Part shown: positions 24,904 through 33,802 of the stretch, piece after piece
Layout of the letters: the number at the start of each line of letters is the position of its first letter
How positions within the stretch are numbered: the first letter of the stretch is position 1
Origin: Polyangium jinanense
GTDB taxonomy: Bacteria; Myxococcota; Polyangia; Polyangiales; Polyangiaceae
Reading direction: 5' to 3'
Length of the DNA stretch: 64,000 nucleotides
Assembly: GCF_028435365.1 (NCBI RefSeq)
Contig: NZ_JAGTJJ010000018.1
Coordinates: forward strand, 1 to 64,000
Notes under the pieces: generated by a model
The model's database searches: none
Seen by the model: the letters and a program-made list of their open reading frames with translations, nothing else
Told to the model about the DNA's origin: nothing
Translations under genes and position numbers: made by a program

Positions 24904-26109
24904 GTGGGCACCCGCGTCACGCGTTCGCTCGCGGACGCCGTCGTCCCGAAGCTCCTCTTCCTCTGCGCGCTCTCGAGCGTCCTCGCCACGCTCGTGATCG
25001 CCGGCCTGCTCGCCGCGGAAGCCCTCGCGTTCGTCCGGACCCTCGGCACGTCCGCGGGTGGTGCAGGCGCCCTCGCGTCGCTCCTCGCGGGCACCGTCCT
25101 CGCCACGTTCGTCGCCGTCCTCGTCGCGCTCCCGATCGGCCTCGTCGCCGCGATCTACCTGAGCGAGTTCGCCGGACCACGCGCGCGCCGCGTCCTCGCG
25201 CCGGGGCTCGACGTGCTCGCCAGCCTGCCCACGGTCGTCCTCGGCTACCTCGCGATCGCCCTGCTCGGGCCTGCGTTCGCCGAGCACCACGTGCTCCTCT
25301 CGGGCGTGGCCCTCGGCGTGATGATGCTTCCGTACTTCGCGTCGCGGAGCGAGCGCGCCATCTCCGCCGTCCCGCACAACCTGCGCGAGGGCGCGTATGC
25401 GCTCGGCGCAGGAAAGATCGCGGTGAACCGCATCGTCCTCAAGGCAGCGCTCGGCGGGATCGGCGCCGCGCTGCTGCTCGCCGTCGCGCGTGCGCTCGGC
25501 GAGGTCATGATCCTGATGATCGTCACGGGCCACGCGTCACAAGGCGGGTGGGACGCGTGGGTCCTCGCAGCGTCGAGCCAGCCTGCCCGCGTGTCGCTCT
25601 CTGCCACGATCGAGGGCGCCCTTTTGCTCGTCGCCCTGGCCCTCGTGATCGCCGTGCCCACCGCGGTCGGCGCCGCGTCGTGGCTCGAAGAGTACGCGCC
25701 TCGCGGCCGGCTCATGTCGCGCGTCGAGCGGATCACCCGAACGCTCGCCGCGGCCCCGCCGATCGTCTACGGCCTGCTCGGGCTCGTGATCTTCGTGCAT
25801 GTGCTCGGCCAAGGCGAGAGCACGCTCGCGGGCGCGGTGATGCTCGCGCTGCTCCTCTTGCCGCGGATGACCACGGCCTTCCGCGAGGCGCTCCGCGAGG
25901 TGCCCGCGTCGCTCCGGGAAGCCTGCCTCGCGCTCGGCGCCGATCGGCTGCACACGCTGCGCGAGGTCGTGTTGCCGGCGGCGACGCCCGGGATGTTTCG
26001 CGGCGCCCTCGGTTCGCTCGCTCGCGCCGCCATCGAGACGGCCCCGCTCGCGTGGATCGGCGCGGCTTCGCTCTCGGCGTTACCCTGGACGCTCCTTGGC
26101 GCGGCGTAG
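24904..26109 (+). CDS. Fused PstC-PstA-like phosphate ABC permease
   Basis: Product of 401 residues from GTG 24904 (MGTRVTRSLADAV). Two consecutive permease domains are in one chain. The first (about 15-220) has the coupling-loop motif REGAYALGAGKIAVNRIVLKAALGGIGAAL. The second (about 225-400) has REACLALGADRLHTLREVVLPAATPGMFRGALGSLARAAIETAPL. Each is shorter than a normal PstC or PstA of about 300 residues. Hydrophobic helices such as VVLGYLAIALL and IVYGLLGLVIFVH fit a membrane complex. Phosphate import is inferred from pstB, phoU and the PHO box; no pstS binding protein is adjacent. The transcript may be leaderless. Confidence 0.85.
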   Translation: MGTRVTRSLADAVVPKLLFLCALSSVLATLVIAGLLAAEALAFVRTLGTSAGGAGALASLLAGTVLATFVAVLVALPIGLVAAIYLSEFAGPRARRVLAPGLDVLASLPTVVLGYLAIALLGPAFAEHHVLLSGVALGVMMLPYFASRSERAISAVPHNLREGAYALGAGKIAVNRIVLKAALGGIGAALLLAVARALGEVMILMIVTGHASQGGWDAWVLAASSQPARVSLSATIEGALLLVALALVIAVPTAVGAASWLEEYAPRGRLMSRVERITRTLAAAPPIVYGLLGLVIFVHVLGQGESTLAGAVMLALLLLPRMTTAFREALREVPASLREACLALGADRLHTLREVVLPAATPGMFRGALGSLARAAIETAPLAWIGAASLSALPWTLLGAA

Positions 26110-26138
26110 CGCCCGCGACGAACCCCATGGAAGCCCCT

Positions 26139-26924
26139 ATGACCTCCGACCACCCGCACGACAGCGAGCCTCCGGTGAAGATGACAGCCGAGGATCTTCG
26201 CGCGTGGACCGACCGCGAGGAGGTCATCCGCGGGATCACGCTGCGCATCGCGGACAAGCGTGTCACGGCGTTGATGGGCCCCTCCGGCTGCGGCAAATCA
26301 CCGCTCCTCCGGTGCTTGAACCGCATGCACGAGATCACGCCGGGCAGCCGCGTCGAGGGCCGCGTGCTGCTCGACGGCGTCGACATCTACGCCCCCGGCA
26401 CGAGCCCCACGGAGGTCCGCCGCCGCGTCGGCATGATCTTCAAGAAGCCGAACCCGTTCCCGCACATGTCCGTGCGGGACAACATCCTCGCCGGCCTCCG
26501 CTTGAACGGCCTCCGCGCCGAAAGGCCCGACGAGCTCGTCGAGCGCTCGCTCCGCCAGGCCGCGCTCTGGGACGAGGTCGCGGACGACCTTGCTCGCCCC
26601 GGCACGAGCCTCTCGCGTGGCCAGCAGCAGCGCCTCTGCATCGCGCGCGCGCTCGCGCTTGGCCCCGAGGTCCTGCTCATGGACGAGCCGACGAGCGCGC
26701 TCGACCCCGTCGCCACGAGCCGCATCGAGGACCTCCTTCACGAATTGCGCGAGCACGTGGCCGTGGTCATCGTGACGCACAACATGCAGCAGGCCGCGCG
26801 GGTCAGCGACTACACGGCCTTCATCCACGAGGGAGATCTGGTAGAGTTCGATCGTACGGATCGGATCTTCACGAACCCGCGGGAAAAACGAACCGAGGAC
26901 TACGTGACAGGGAAGTTCGGTTGA
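26139..26924 (+). CDS. pstB: Phosphate ABC transporter ATPase PstB with atypical motifs
   Basis: About 261 residues. The ATG at 26139 has GGAAG upstream; the in-frame ATG at 26127 would add four residues. Family signatures: ALMGPSGCGKS, LLRCLNRMHEI (typical of PstB), IFKKPNPFPHMSVRDNI, MDEPTSALDPVATSRIEDL and IVTHNMQQAARVSD. Two departures stand out: Walker A reads GCGKSP instead of GCGKST, and the signature is LSRGQ instead of LSGGQ. The Lys, Walker B Glu and H-loop His are intact, so activity may be altered rather than lost. It lies 29 bases after the pstCA stop and 23 bases before phoU. Confidence 0.9.
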   Translation: MTSDHPHDSEPPVKMTAEDLRAWTDREEVIRGITLRIADKRVTALMGPSGCGKSPLLRCLNRMHEITPGSRVEGRVLLDGVDIYAPGTSPTEVRRRVGMIFKKPNPFPHMSVRDNILAGLRLNGLRAERPDELVERSLRQAALWDEVADDLARPGTSLSRGQQQRLCIARALALGPEVLLMDEPTSALDPVATSRIEDLLHELREHVAVVIVTHNMQQAARVSDYTAFIHEGDLVEFDRTDRIFTNPREKRTEDYVTGKFG

Positions 26925-26947
26925 GCTGAAAGGATTTTTCGAGGTCG

Positions 26948-27676
26948 ATGCCCCAGGGTCAGCACACGAGCCGCGTCTACGAGAACGAGCTGCGCACGCT
27001 GCGCGATCGGCTGCTCCTCATGGGCAGCCTCGTCGAGGAGATGATCGGCAAGGCGATGCAGGCCCTCGCCACGCGGGACACGGCCCTCGCGCGCTCGACC
27101 ATGAAGATGGACCGGCGCATCAACCGGCTGGAGTGCGAGATCGACGACCTCTGCATGCGCATCCTCGCCATGCGTCAGCCCGTCGCCTCGGACCTGCGGT
27201 TCGTCACGAAGGCGCTGAAGATCGTCACCGACCTCGAACGCATCGGCGACCTCGGCGTGAACATCTGCGACCGCGTGGCCGAGCTCAACGAAGAGCCGCC
27301 GCTCGACGCCACGTTTGATCTCGTGGCCCTCGCCGACGAGGCGACGCTCGTCGTGCACGAGGCGCTCGACGCGCTCGTCGAGCGTGACGTCGACCGCGCG
27401 ACGGAGCTGCTCACGCGGGACGAGGCGATCGACGAGCACTACAGCGAGATCTGGAAGCGCTTGCTCGAGCTCATGACCTCGGACCCGACCACGATTTACC
27501 GGGCCACGCGCATCCAATCGATCGCGAAGTACCTCGAACGTATCGGCGATCATGCGATGAACATCGCCGAGACGGTGGTTTTCCTGGTCACCGGCAAGGA
27601 CATCCGGCACCGGAATCGGCGCTACGAAACCGGCGCCCCGCCGGCGAACGACGGCGCGGAAGTGAAGCCTGACTGA
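26948..27676 (+). CDS. phoU: Phosphate signalling regulator PhoU
   Basis: Product of 242 residues. Two PhoU three-helix domains are visible. Metal-binding repeats E/DxxxD occur as RINRLECEIDDLCMRIL with VTKALKIVTDLERIGDLGVNI in the first, and DEAIDEHYSEIW with RIQSIAKYLERIGDHAMNIAE in the second. PhoU restrains PhoR when phosphate is abundant and modulates Pst. It is the last gene of the operon and its length is standard. Confidence 0.95.
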   Translation: MPQGQHTSRVYENELRTLRDRLLLMGSLVEEMIGKAMQALATRDTALARSTMKMDRRINRLECEIDDLCMRILAMRQPVASDLRFVTKALKIVTDLERIGDLGVNICDRVAELNEEPPLDATFDLVALADEATLVVHEALDALVERDVDRATELLTRDEAIDEHYSEIWKRLLELMTSDPTTIYRATRIQSIAKYLERIGDHAMNIAETVVFLVTGKDIRHRNRRYETGAPPANDGAEVKPD

Positions 27677-27746
27677 GGGCGTTTCGCGCCCCGTGTCTCG
27701 CGCAAAACTTGCTGAGAGCCCGGGAACTTGTGCTACGGCACGGCGC

Positions 27747-28655
27747 ATGGCGAAGTCAACGCGCCCCGTCACGATCGAGAGGCCCTCGCCGGCCGACGAA
27801 AGGCCCGCCTGGTCCCGGGTCGGGATCGTCGCCGCGGTGGGCTTCGTGCTGGGCATCGCCTGGCCCAAGCTCGCGGGCGTGAAGGTCGGCCCCAACGTGC
27901 CGGGGGATCTCAAGGCCCAGGCCGAGGTCACCGCGCCCCCGACCGCGTCCGCCCAGGCCGCGCCCGCCGCGCCTCCGCCCACGGCCGCCCCCACGGCCGA
28001 GCCCGCCGCGGCGCCCCCGCCGAACAAGCAGACCGTGGTCGTCGGCCCGGGCAAGATCAGCCGTTGCTGGGACAAGAAGAACAAGAAGGTCACCGATTGC
28101 GGGGCCCTCCAGCTCGACCCCGTCGCGGTCCCCAAGCTCCAGGGCCTCGCCGAGTGCCCCTCGGCGGTCGGCCTCGCGGGCAAGCTCACGCTCGGCCTGG
28201 AGATCGATTTCGAGAAAAAAGAGGTCCACGTCGTCAAGAACAAGAAAGACAAGACGACGATCCCGACCTCGACCGTCACCGGCATCGTGCAGTGCGCCTC
28301 GCGCGCCTTCGCGAACCTCCCGCTCGAGGACGTCCCCAACAAGTACCGCCATTACACGGTGCAATACGGCCTCACGTTCTACCCGCCCGGAAAGGCGCCC
28401 GAGGAGGCCGAGGCCCCCGCCACCGGCGAGGGCGAAGACGCCGCCGGCAGCACCACGAGCGAGGCCGAGGCCAATGGCACAGGCACCGTGAGCTGGGATA
28501 CGGCGCTCGTGCGCAAGGATCCCAAGGACGGCGAGGTCGTGGTGCGGCTCGTGCGCGGGACGAAGGTCAAGATCGTCGGCCGCCGGAACGATTGGTTCAA
28601 GATCGAGACCAACGGCAAGACCGGCTGGATCTACCGCGGCGCCATCGGACTCTGA
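27747..28655 (+). CDS. Membrane-anchored SH3-domain protein
   Basis: Product of 302 residues from ATG 27747 (MAKSTRPVTI). One transmembrane helix near the N-terminus (VGIVAAVGFVLGIAW) is followed by a Pro/Ala/Thr-rich linker. A middle beta-domain (about 115-215) has paired cysteines (RCWDKKNKKVTDCGALQL, LAECPSAVGL, IVQCASRAF). It has the form of a TonB-C-like AgmX/PglI domain common in myxobacterial proteins. The C-terminal 60 residues are a bacterial SH3 domain (TALVRKDPKDGEVVVRLVRGTKVKIVGRRNDWFKIE..GWIYRG). Such domains bind wall peptides or proteins. Exact role unknown. Confidence 0.75.
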   Translation: MAKSTRPVTIERPSPADERPAWSRVGIVAAVGFVLGIAWPKLAGVKVGPNVPGDLKAQAEVTAPPTASAQAAPAAPPPTAAPTAEPAAAPPPNKQTVVVGPGKISRCWDKKNKKVTDCGALQLDPVAVPKLQGLAECPSAVGLAGKLTLGLEIDFEKKEVHVVKNKKDKTTIPTSTVTGIVQCASRAFANLPLEDVPNKYRHYTVQYGLTFYPPGKAPEEAEAPATGEGEDAAGSTTSEAEANGTGTVSWDTALVRKDPKDGEVVVRLVRGTKVKIVGRRNDWFKIETNGKTGWIYRGAIGL

Positions 28656-28724
28656 TTTTCCACGCGGATCTGGAAATCGAGCCCGCTCGGACGATAAGCT
28701 CGGGCCCGAGGCGTTCTCGGGTCG

Positions 28725-30155
28725 ATGTCACACGCAAGCGCGCTCCCCTCGTCCACCACGCGACGCCCCCGCGTGAACTTCCTCCTCCGCGGCGCCCTCG
28801 CCGTGCTCGTCACCGGCGCCGCGGCGCTCGCGGCCTCGGCCGCTTGTCGATCTCTCCTGCCCGCTGAAAACGCGGTCGCGAAGGGCGTGCGCATCGGCGG
28901 CGCCGAGGCCGGTCCGGGGTCGCCGCGCGAGGTGGCCGAGAAGCAAGCACGCGCGCTGCTCGATCGGCGCGTGACGCTCGTCCTCGGCGAAGACGTCGCC
29001 CTCGAAACCTCGCTCGCCGAGCTTGGCGCGACCGTCGACGAGGAGCGGCTCGCGGCGCGGCTTTCGTCCGTGGGCCGCGAAGGAGACCTCTTCACGCGCC
29101 TCGCCGACGCGCTCACCGCGCGGCGCGGCGACGTCTCGGTCCCCGTCTTCGTCACGCTCCCGATCGAGCCCCTCGCCGCCGCGCTGGAGCGCCGCAAGGA
29201 CGAGGCCGACACGCCGCCGCGTGGCGCGCGCCTCGATTTCGCCACGGGAAAACCCACGCCGCACGTCGCCGGAAAATACCTCGACCTGTATGCGGCCGCC
29301 TCGGCGATCGAGCGGGCCGCGCAGAACGGCGAGACGCGCGTGCCCGTCCCGACCTTCGAGATCCTGCCCGACGCGTCGAGCGAGGTCGTCGCGTCGATCG
29401 ACGTCTCCCACGTCGTCACGAAATACGAGACCCGCTTCGGGTACCTCGGCGGACAGGCGAACCGCGCGCAAAACGTCGCGCGCGCCGCGGCCGGCATCGA
29501 CGGCATCGTGCTCCTCCCGGGCGAGATCAAGAGCTTCAACACGGAGGTCGGCGCCCGCACGAAGGAGAATGGCTTCACCACGGCGCCCGAGATCTTCAAG
29601 GGCGAGATGCGCGAGGGCATCGGCGGCGGCACCTGCCAGGTCGCGAGCACGCTGCACGCCGCGGCGTATCTCGGCGGGTTCGAGATCACCGAGCGGATCA
29701 ACCATTCCCGGCCGAGCGGCTACATTCCGATGGGCCTCGACGCCACGGTCGTCTACCCGCACGTCGACCTCAAGCTCAAGAACCCCTACACGTTCCCCGT
29801 CGTCGTGCATGCCGTCGCGGACAAAGGCATTCTCACGATCGAGATCCGCGGCAGCGGCACGCCCGCCGAGGTCGAGTGGTCGAGCGCGACGATCGGCGTC
29901 TCCCCCTACAAACGCAAGATCGAGGAGAGCGCGTATCTGACCGAGGGGCACGTCGTCCTGAAGCAAAAGGGCATTCGTGGCTACCAGATCAAGAAGACCC
30001 GCGTCGTGAAATCGGACGACGGCCGGGCGCGCGTCGAGGAGAAGACCGACGTCTATCCGCCGACCTTCGAGATCCTGATCGTCCCGCCCGGCCTCGATCC
30101 CGCGACGTTACCTCCGTTGCCCGGCGAAGAGGCCCAGCGGCAATCGAGCGGATAA
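28725..30155 (+). CDS. VanW-family protein, membrane-anchored
   Basis: Product of 476 residues. An N-terminal hydrophobic segment (LLRGALAVLVTGAAALAASAAC) may be a signal anchor or lipobox. A beta-rich region with GVRIGGAEAGP is followed by the VanW domain: FGYLGGQANRAQNVARAA, LLPGEIKSFNTEVGARTKENGFTTAP, GGGTCQVASTLHAAAYL and NHSRPSGYIPMGLDATVVYP. The family accompanies glycopeptide resistance and sporulation genes, and its biochemical role is unsettled. No van gene is near. Its 3' end overlaps the convergent phosphoesterase gene by 48 bases. Confidence 0.85.
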   Translation: MSHASALPSSTTRRPRVNFLLRGALAVLVTGAAALAASAACRSLLPAENAVAKGVRIGGAEAGPGSPREVAEKQARALLDRRVTLVLGEDVALETSLAELGATVDEERLAARLSSVGREGDLFTRLADALTARRGDVSVPVFVTLPIEPLAAALERRKDEADTPPRGARLDFATGKPTPHVAGKYLDLYAAASAIERAAQNGETRVPVPTFEILPDASSEVVASIDVSHVVTKYETRFGYLGGQANRAQNVARAAAGIDGIVLLPGEIKSFNTEVGARTKENGFTTAPEIFKGEMREGIGGGTCQVASTLHAAAYLGGFEITERINHSRPSGYIPMGLDATVVYPHVDLKLKNPYTFPVVVHAVADKGILTIEIRGSGTPAEVEWSSATIGVSPYKRKIEESAYLTEGHVVLKQKGIRGYQIKKTRVVKSDDGRARVEEKTDVYPPTFEILIVPPGLDPATLPPLPGEEAQRQSSG

Positions 30156-30890
30156 CCACGCCGCGATCCCGCACCGCTCTTTCGCTTCCAGCGCCGCCAC
30201 TTTCGCCATCGCCAGCGTCGTATCGTACGCGACGCGCCGGAACCACACGACGCCCTGATCCATGTCGAGGATCGCGAACGCCGCGCGTGGATCCGAGTCC
30301 CGCGATTGTCCCACGCTCCCCGGGTTGATCAGGTAATGCGCCCCGTCGTCGAGCTTCACCATCTCGCCCGGCGCCGGCCCGAACGCGCCGTCCCGCGCGC
30401 GCCACGCCCCCGCGTGGTGCGTGTGCCCGAAGAGCCCGATCCGCGTGCCGTACCCGCCGTCCCGAAGCGCGCGCAGGCTCTTCTCCAGCCGCGACAAACT
30501 CGACAGATGCAGATCGTCGTTCGGCACCGGATGCAGCGCCGCGTGAAACAGCAAGAGCTCGGGCGACGCCTTCCGGAGGAGCGGCAGCGACGCGAGCCAA
30601 TCGTGCGCCGGCCCGCCGAGCATCCGCTGCGTCCATCGCATCGCCTGCTGCGCCTTGTGGCCGAAATGCGCCGTGTCCCTGAGCCCGAGCGCGGCGCGAT
30701 CGTGATTGCCCACGACGCACTTCGCCCCGGCCGAAGCGAGCATCCGCGCGCATTCGTTCGGGTTCGCCCCGTATCCCACGACGTCGCCGAGGCACAGGAT
30801 CGTATCGACCCGCTCCACGTCGATCGCCGCGAGCACCGCGGAGAGCGCCTCGAGATTCGCGTGCACGTCCGAAAGGACCGCGTATCTCAC
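30108..30890 (-). CDS. Calcineurin-like metallophosphoesterase (YfcE/DUF2437 type)
   Basis: Product of 260 residues from a GTG that overlaps the ATP-grasp stop (GTGA). All metal motifs are present: LSDVHANLEAL (Asp and His), CLGDVVGYG, CVVGNHDRAAL, and later LFGHTHHAGAW, with an in-between HAALHP. These define small phosphodiesterases or protein phosphatases. Its last 15 codons lie antisense to the end of the VanW gene. Tight coupling to the ATP-grasp gene suggests one pathway, but the substrate cannot be read. Confidence 0.88.
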   Translation of the reverse strand: MRYAVLSDVHANLEALSAVLAAIDVERVDTILCLGDVVGYGANPNECARMLASAGAKCVVGNHDRAALGLRDTAHFGHKAQQAMRWTQRMLGGPAHDWLASLPLLRKASPELLLFHAALHPVPNDDLHLSSLSRLEKSLRALRDGGYGTRIGLFGHTHHAGAWRARDGAFGPAPGEMVKLDDGAHYLINPGSVGQSRDSDPRAAFAILDMDQGVVWFRRVAYDTTLAMAKVAALEAKERCGIAAWLSARLPLGLFAGQRR

Positions 30891-32134
30891 GGCCGACCTG
30901 CCTTCCCCACCCCGCGCAGGGCCCGCTGCCCCACGCGCTTCGCCAGCGTCAGCACGAGCGGCCACGGGTCGTCCCAGGCGAACACGTCGAACACCTTCCG
31001 CCCGCGGTACGAGGCCACGAAGTCGCGGAGCGAGATGGCTCCCGAGGGCCCGTAATCGAGCAAAAACGCCCGCAGATCCTCCTCGACCGAGGCCCAGCGC
31101 AATCCCGGACGAACCGGCCCCGCGCTCGGCAGGGGCAGCCCCGCGAGCTCGGCATACGCGAAGAGCGGCAGGTTCACGCCCGACGCCGCGCCGAGCCGGT
31201 TCCACAGGTTGAACCGCGGATTCGCCTCCAGCAAAAAGAGCTCGCCCGTCTCCGCGTCTCGCTTGAAATCGAGCTTCACCACGCCCACGAGCCCGAGCGC
31301 CCGCACGACCTCGAGCCCGACCCGCGTCACCTCGTCATCTTCGACGATCTCGATGAACGTGCTCTCCCCCGAGCCCGCAGGGTACGTCCGGATCTTCTTG
31401 CCCACGTGATGCGCGACCGGCTCGCCGCGCGCATTCATCCACGCGTGGAAACTCGTGATGTGATCGTCGCCGCCGCGCACGTACCGCTGCACGACGAACG
31501 CCGTCCCCGACCGCTGCATCTGTTCGAGCCGTTTGTCGAGCTCCTCCGGCGTCCGCGCGAAAAGCGCTTTGCGGGGCAAACCGCCTTCCTCCCGAACGGC
31601 CGCGGACTTGCGGAACGACGTGTGGTTCACGGGCTTCAGGGCGCATGGCAGGGAAACGCGCGAAAGCACTTTTTCACGCGTCTTCGCCTCCTCGGACGTC
31701 ACCGTCGCGGGCACGGGCAGGCCGAGCCGCCGCGCGAGCTTGGCGAAGCGCGCCTTGTCGACGAGGTCCTCGATACGCTCGGCCGGCGGCATCAAAAATC
31801 GGTAATGCTGCGCGAGCATCTCCCGGTGCCGCGAGACGCAGAGCAGCATGGAGTCCGTCCCGTAAAACAGCACGGGCCGCCCGCCCGTCCGCTCGGCCAC
31901 GATCCGGAGATCCTCGGTCGTCTGGTCCGGGTTCGTCGCGGGATCCGAGATCACGGCCGTCTGCTCCACGTGCCGCGATCCGAACGTCGGATCCCCGGCG
32001 CGCGTCGAGGCCACGACGAACGGGATCTGCCGTTGGGACAGGCCCGCCTCGGCCGGCGCATTCCCGGAAAAACACCGGACCATGTTGAGATCCCCGCAAA
32101 GGACGGCCGGGACAAGCGATTCTTCGGGCATCAT
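30887..32134 (-). CDS. ATP-grasp carboxylate-amine ligase-like protein
   Basis: Product of 415 residues. Two consecutive ATGs (32134 and 32131) follow GGGGAGGGA; the second has better spacing. The N-terminal third resembles a preATP-grasp domain (AVLCGDLNMVRCF, VVASTRAGDPTF, VLFYGTDSMLLCVS). Residues 140-330 form the ATP-grasp core: DKARFAKLARRLGLPVPATV, PCALKPVNHTSF, GGDDHITSFHAWM and VKLDFKRDAETGELFLLEANPRFNLWNRLG, where LLEANPRF supplies Mg ligands. Such enzymes join a carboxylate to an amine, often in cell-surface or peptide pathways. The flanking acyltransferase and phosphoesterase are co-transcribed. Confidence 0.86.
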   Translation of the reverse strand: MMPEESLVPAVLCGDLNMVRCFSGNAPAEAGLSQRQIPFVVASTRAGDPTFGSRHVEQTAVISDPATNPDQTTEDLRIVAERTGGRPVLFYGTDSMLLCVSRHREMLAQHYRFLMPPAERIEDLVDKARFAKLARRLGLPVPATVTSEEAKTREKVLSRVSLPCALKPVNHTSFRKSAAVREEGGLPRKALFARTPEELDKRLEQMQRSGTAFVVQRYVRGGDDHITSFHAWMNARGEPVAHHVGKKIRTYPAGSGESTFIEIVEDDEVTRVGLEVVRALGLVGVVKLDFKRDAETGELFLLEANPRFNLWNRLGAASGVNLPLFAYAELAGLPLPSAGPVRPGLRWASVEEDLRAFLLDYGPSGAISLRDFVASYRGRKVFDVFAWDDPWPLVLTLAKRVGQRALRGVGKAGRP

Positions 32135-32150
32135 TCCCTCCCCTGTCGAA

Positions 32151-33335
32151 TCAAGGTTCTTCTTCGGCGAACGCTTCCACCGGACGCCGCTTCGTCTCCG
32201 GATGCCCGCGCAGCCGTGCGATCTCGCGCGCGGCGCGCTCGGCATGATCGCGCAAGGCCTCCCGCAGCGTCCGCCGCGCCGCCCGGATCTCCACGATCGG
32301 CCGCGAATCGAGCGCCAGATCCAGCTTGTAACGCACGTCCCCGCCGAGAAAATCGTATTCACGCCGGCCCGCGTCGATCGCCATTCGAATGGCGAGCGCG
32401 TGCGCGGCGATCCCCGGGCGGAGCTTCGGCGGCAAATCGGCGCGCCGGCCGCTCTGATAAAAATACACCTTGTCGTTCCAGACCAGGTTGTACAGAGCCG
32501 CCACCGGCTCACCGCCGGCCCGCAGCACCGAAAGCTCGAGCGCGCCCCGTTCGAGCAGCGCGGGCATGACGGCGTCGTGAAACGCCGTGAATTTCGCCGA
32601 GGAAAACACCCCGCTCCGCTCGTCTTTTTGCCAGCGCGCCTCGTGCAAGGAGACGAGCGTCGCGCGGGCCTCGGAGAGCTCTTCCGGCGTACGCGCGACC
32701 GAGAGGACGAGCTCGCCCCGCCCGAAGCTCTCCAGATCCCGCATCGATCGCCGCACGAGGTACCGCCGCGACGAAGGCAACGCCGCGAGATACGCCTCGA
32801 ACGACCCTGGCAACGTCACGTACGGACTCCGGCCGCGCTCCGTCAGGGTCACCATCAGATCCCTGCGCCCGAGGGCGTCCGCGAGCGCGAAGGGCGCGCG
32901 CTTGCTGCCATCCATCGCCGGGAGCACGACCTCGTCCCAGCCCCCCAAAAGGCCCCCCGCGAGCGCCCGCGCGGCCGCCTCCGCGACGGCCTCCTCCGCG
33001 CCCCGCTCGGCCACGAGCCCGATGTATTCGGAGACGATTTCGTCCGCCTCGTCCTCCCCCGACGGGAGCGATTCGAGCCGCCGGAACGGAAACCCTCGAT
33101 GCCACACGCGCCGCGCGACGAGCGGCAAGAGGCCCACGAGCCGCTCCCCTTGCGTGATCCGTAGCGCACGGAGGCTTCTCCCGTCCGTCCCGCCGAACAC
33201 GCGCCACCAGGCGAGAATCCACAAAGGGGAAAGCGTGGGCTCGTTGCAATCACTGCGATCGAGCAGCGCCTCCCAGTCACCCTGCATTGCCTCGAGCCCG
33301 GCGATATCGGAGACGACGGTGCAGCAGAGTTCCAT
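32151..33335 (-). CDS. GNAT/FemAB-like acyltransferase (BioF2-like)
   Basis: Product of 394 residues from ATG 33335, preceded by GGGAGG. N-terminal WEALLDRSDCNEPTLSPLWILAWWRVFGG, then LVGLLPLVARR and SLPSGEDEADEIVSEYIGLV. In the C-terminal half: LPSSRRYLVRRSMRDLESFG, LHEARWQKDERSGVFSSAKFTAFHD, LSVLRAGGEPVAALYNLVWNDKVYFYQSGRR, and DFLGGDVRYKLDLA. This matches the CelD/BioF2 acetyltransferase-like family found in polysaccharide loci. It is 16 bases upstream of the ATP-grasp gene and heads that three-gene operon. The acyl donor and acceptor are unknown. Confidence 0.85.
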   Translation of the reverse strand: MELCCTVVSDIAGLEAMQGDWEALLDRSDCNEPTLSPLWILAWWRVFGGTDGRSLRALRITQGERLVGLLPLVARRVWHRGFPFRRLESLPSGEDEADEIVSEYIGLVAERGAEEAVAEAAARALAGGLLGGWDEVVLPAMDGSKRAPFALADALGRRDLMVTLTERGRSPYVTLPGSFEAYLAALPSSRRYLVRRSMRDLESFGRGELVLSVARTPEELSEARATLVSLHEARWQKDERSGVFSSAKFTAFHDAVMPALLERGALELSVLRAGGEPVAALYNLVWNDKVYFYQSGRRADLPPKLRPGIAAHALAIRMAIDAGRREYDFLGGDVRYKLDLALDSRPIVEIRAARRTLREALRDHAERAAREIARLRGHPETKRRPVEAFAEEEP

Positions 33336-33802
33336 GGCAAATGCCTCCCACGCCGCGCGGCCATTTCGAGCATCCCCCGAAAAACCGCGACCTTCGCCGT
33401 ATGGAGATCCCGCGCGCGCCCCACGCGCGCCGCGCGAGCCACGTGTAGGCACGGACTGCGCCCCACCCTGCCTTCCGCCCACACCGATGTCCCCCGCTCG
33501 CTCGCTCCCCACTCGCTCGACCCGGGACGGCCCTCACGTACCTGCCGGACACTCGCCTCCGTCCGCCTTCCCAACGGCCCGGAAAATCCGCCGCGGCGCT
33601 CGCCCAACCGTGCGTCCGTCCGCGTCGACGAGGGCCCGACAAACTGCACGCTGCCGTGCGGCGCGAGCACATCGCCGCGCACAGGAGCGGTCTCGCGAGC
33701 TCGGGGGTTGTCCCGAAGAGCCCCGGCGCGTGCACTCGCCCCTTGACGCGGGCAGCACTTCCTTGTCCCATCGAGCCCCCCCGTAACCGGTCCGAGAGAG
33801 CC
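33336..33802. other. Divergent intergenic region, no gene seen
   Basis: 467 bases between the leftward acyltransferase gene and the rightward nucleotide cyclase gene. It must hold both promoters. I saw no conserved palindrome, tandem repeat or RNA element; the open frames crossing it are Arg/Pro/Ser-rich and look non-coding. Confidence 0.5.
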
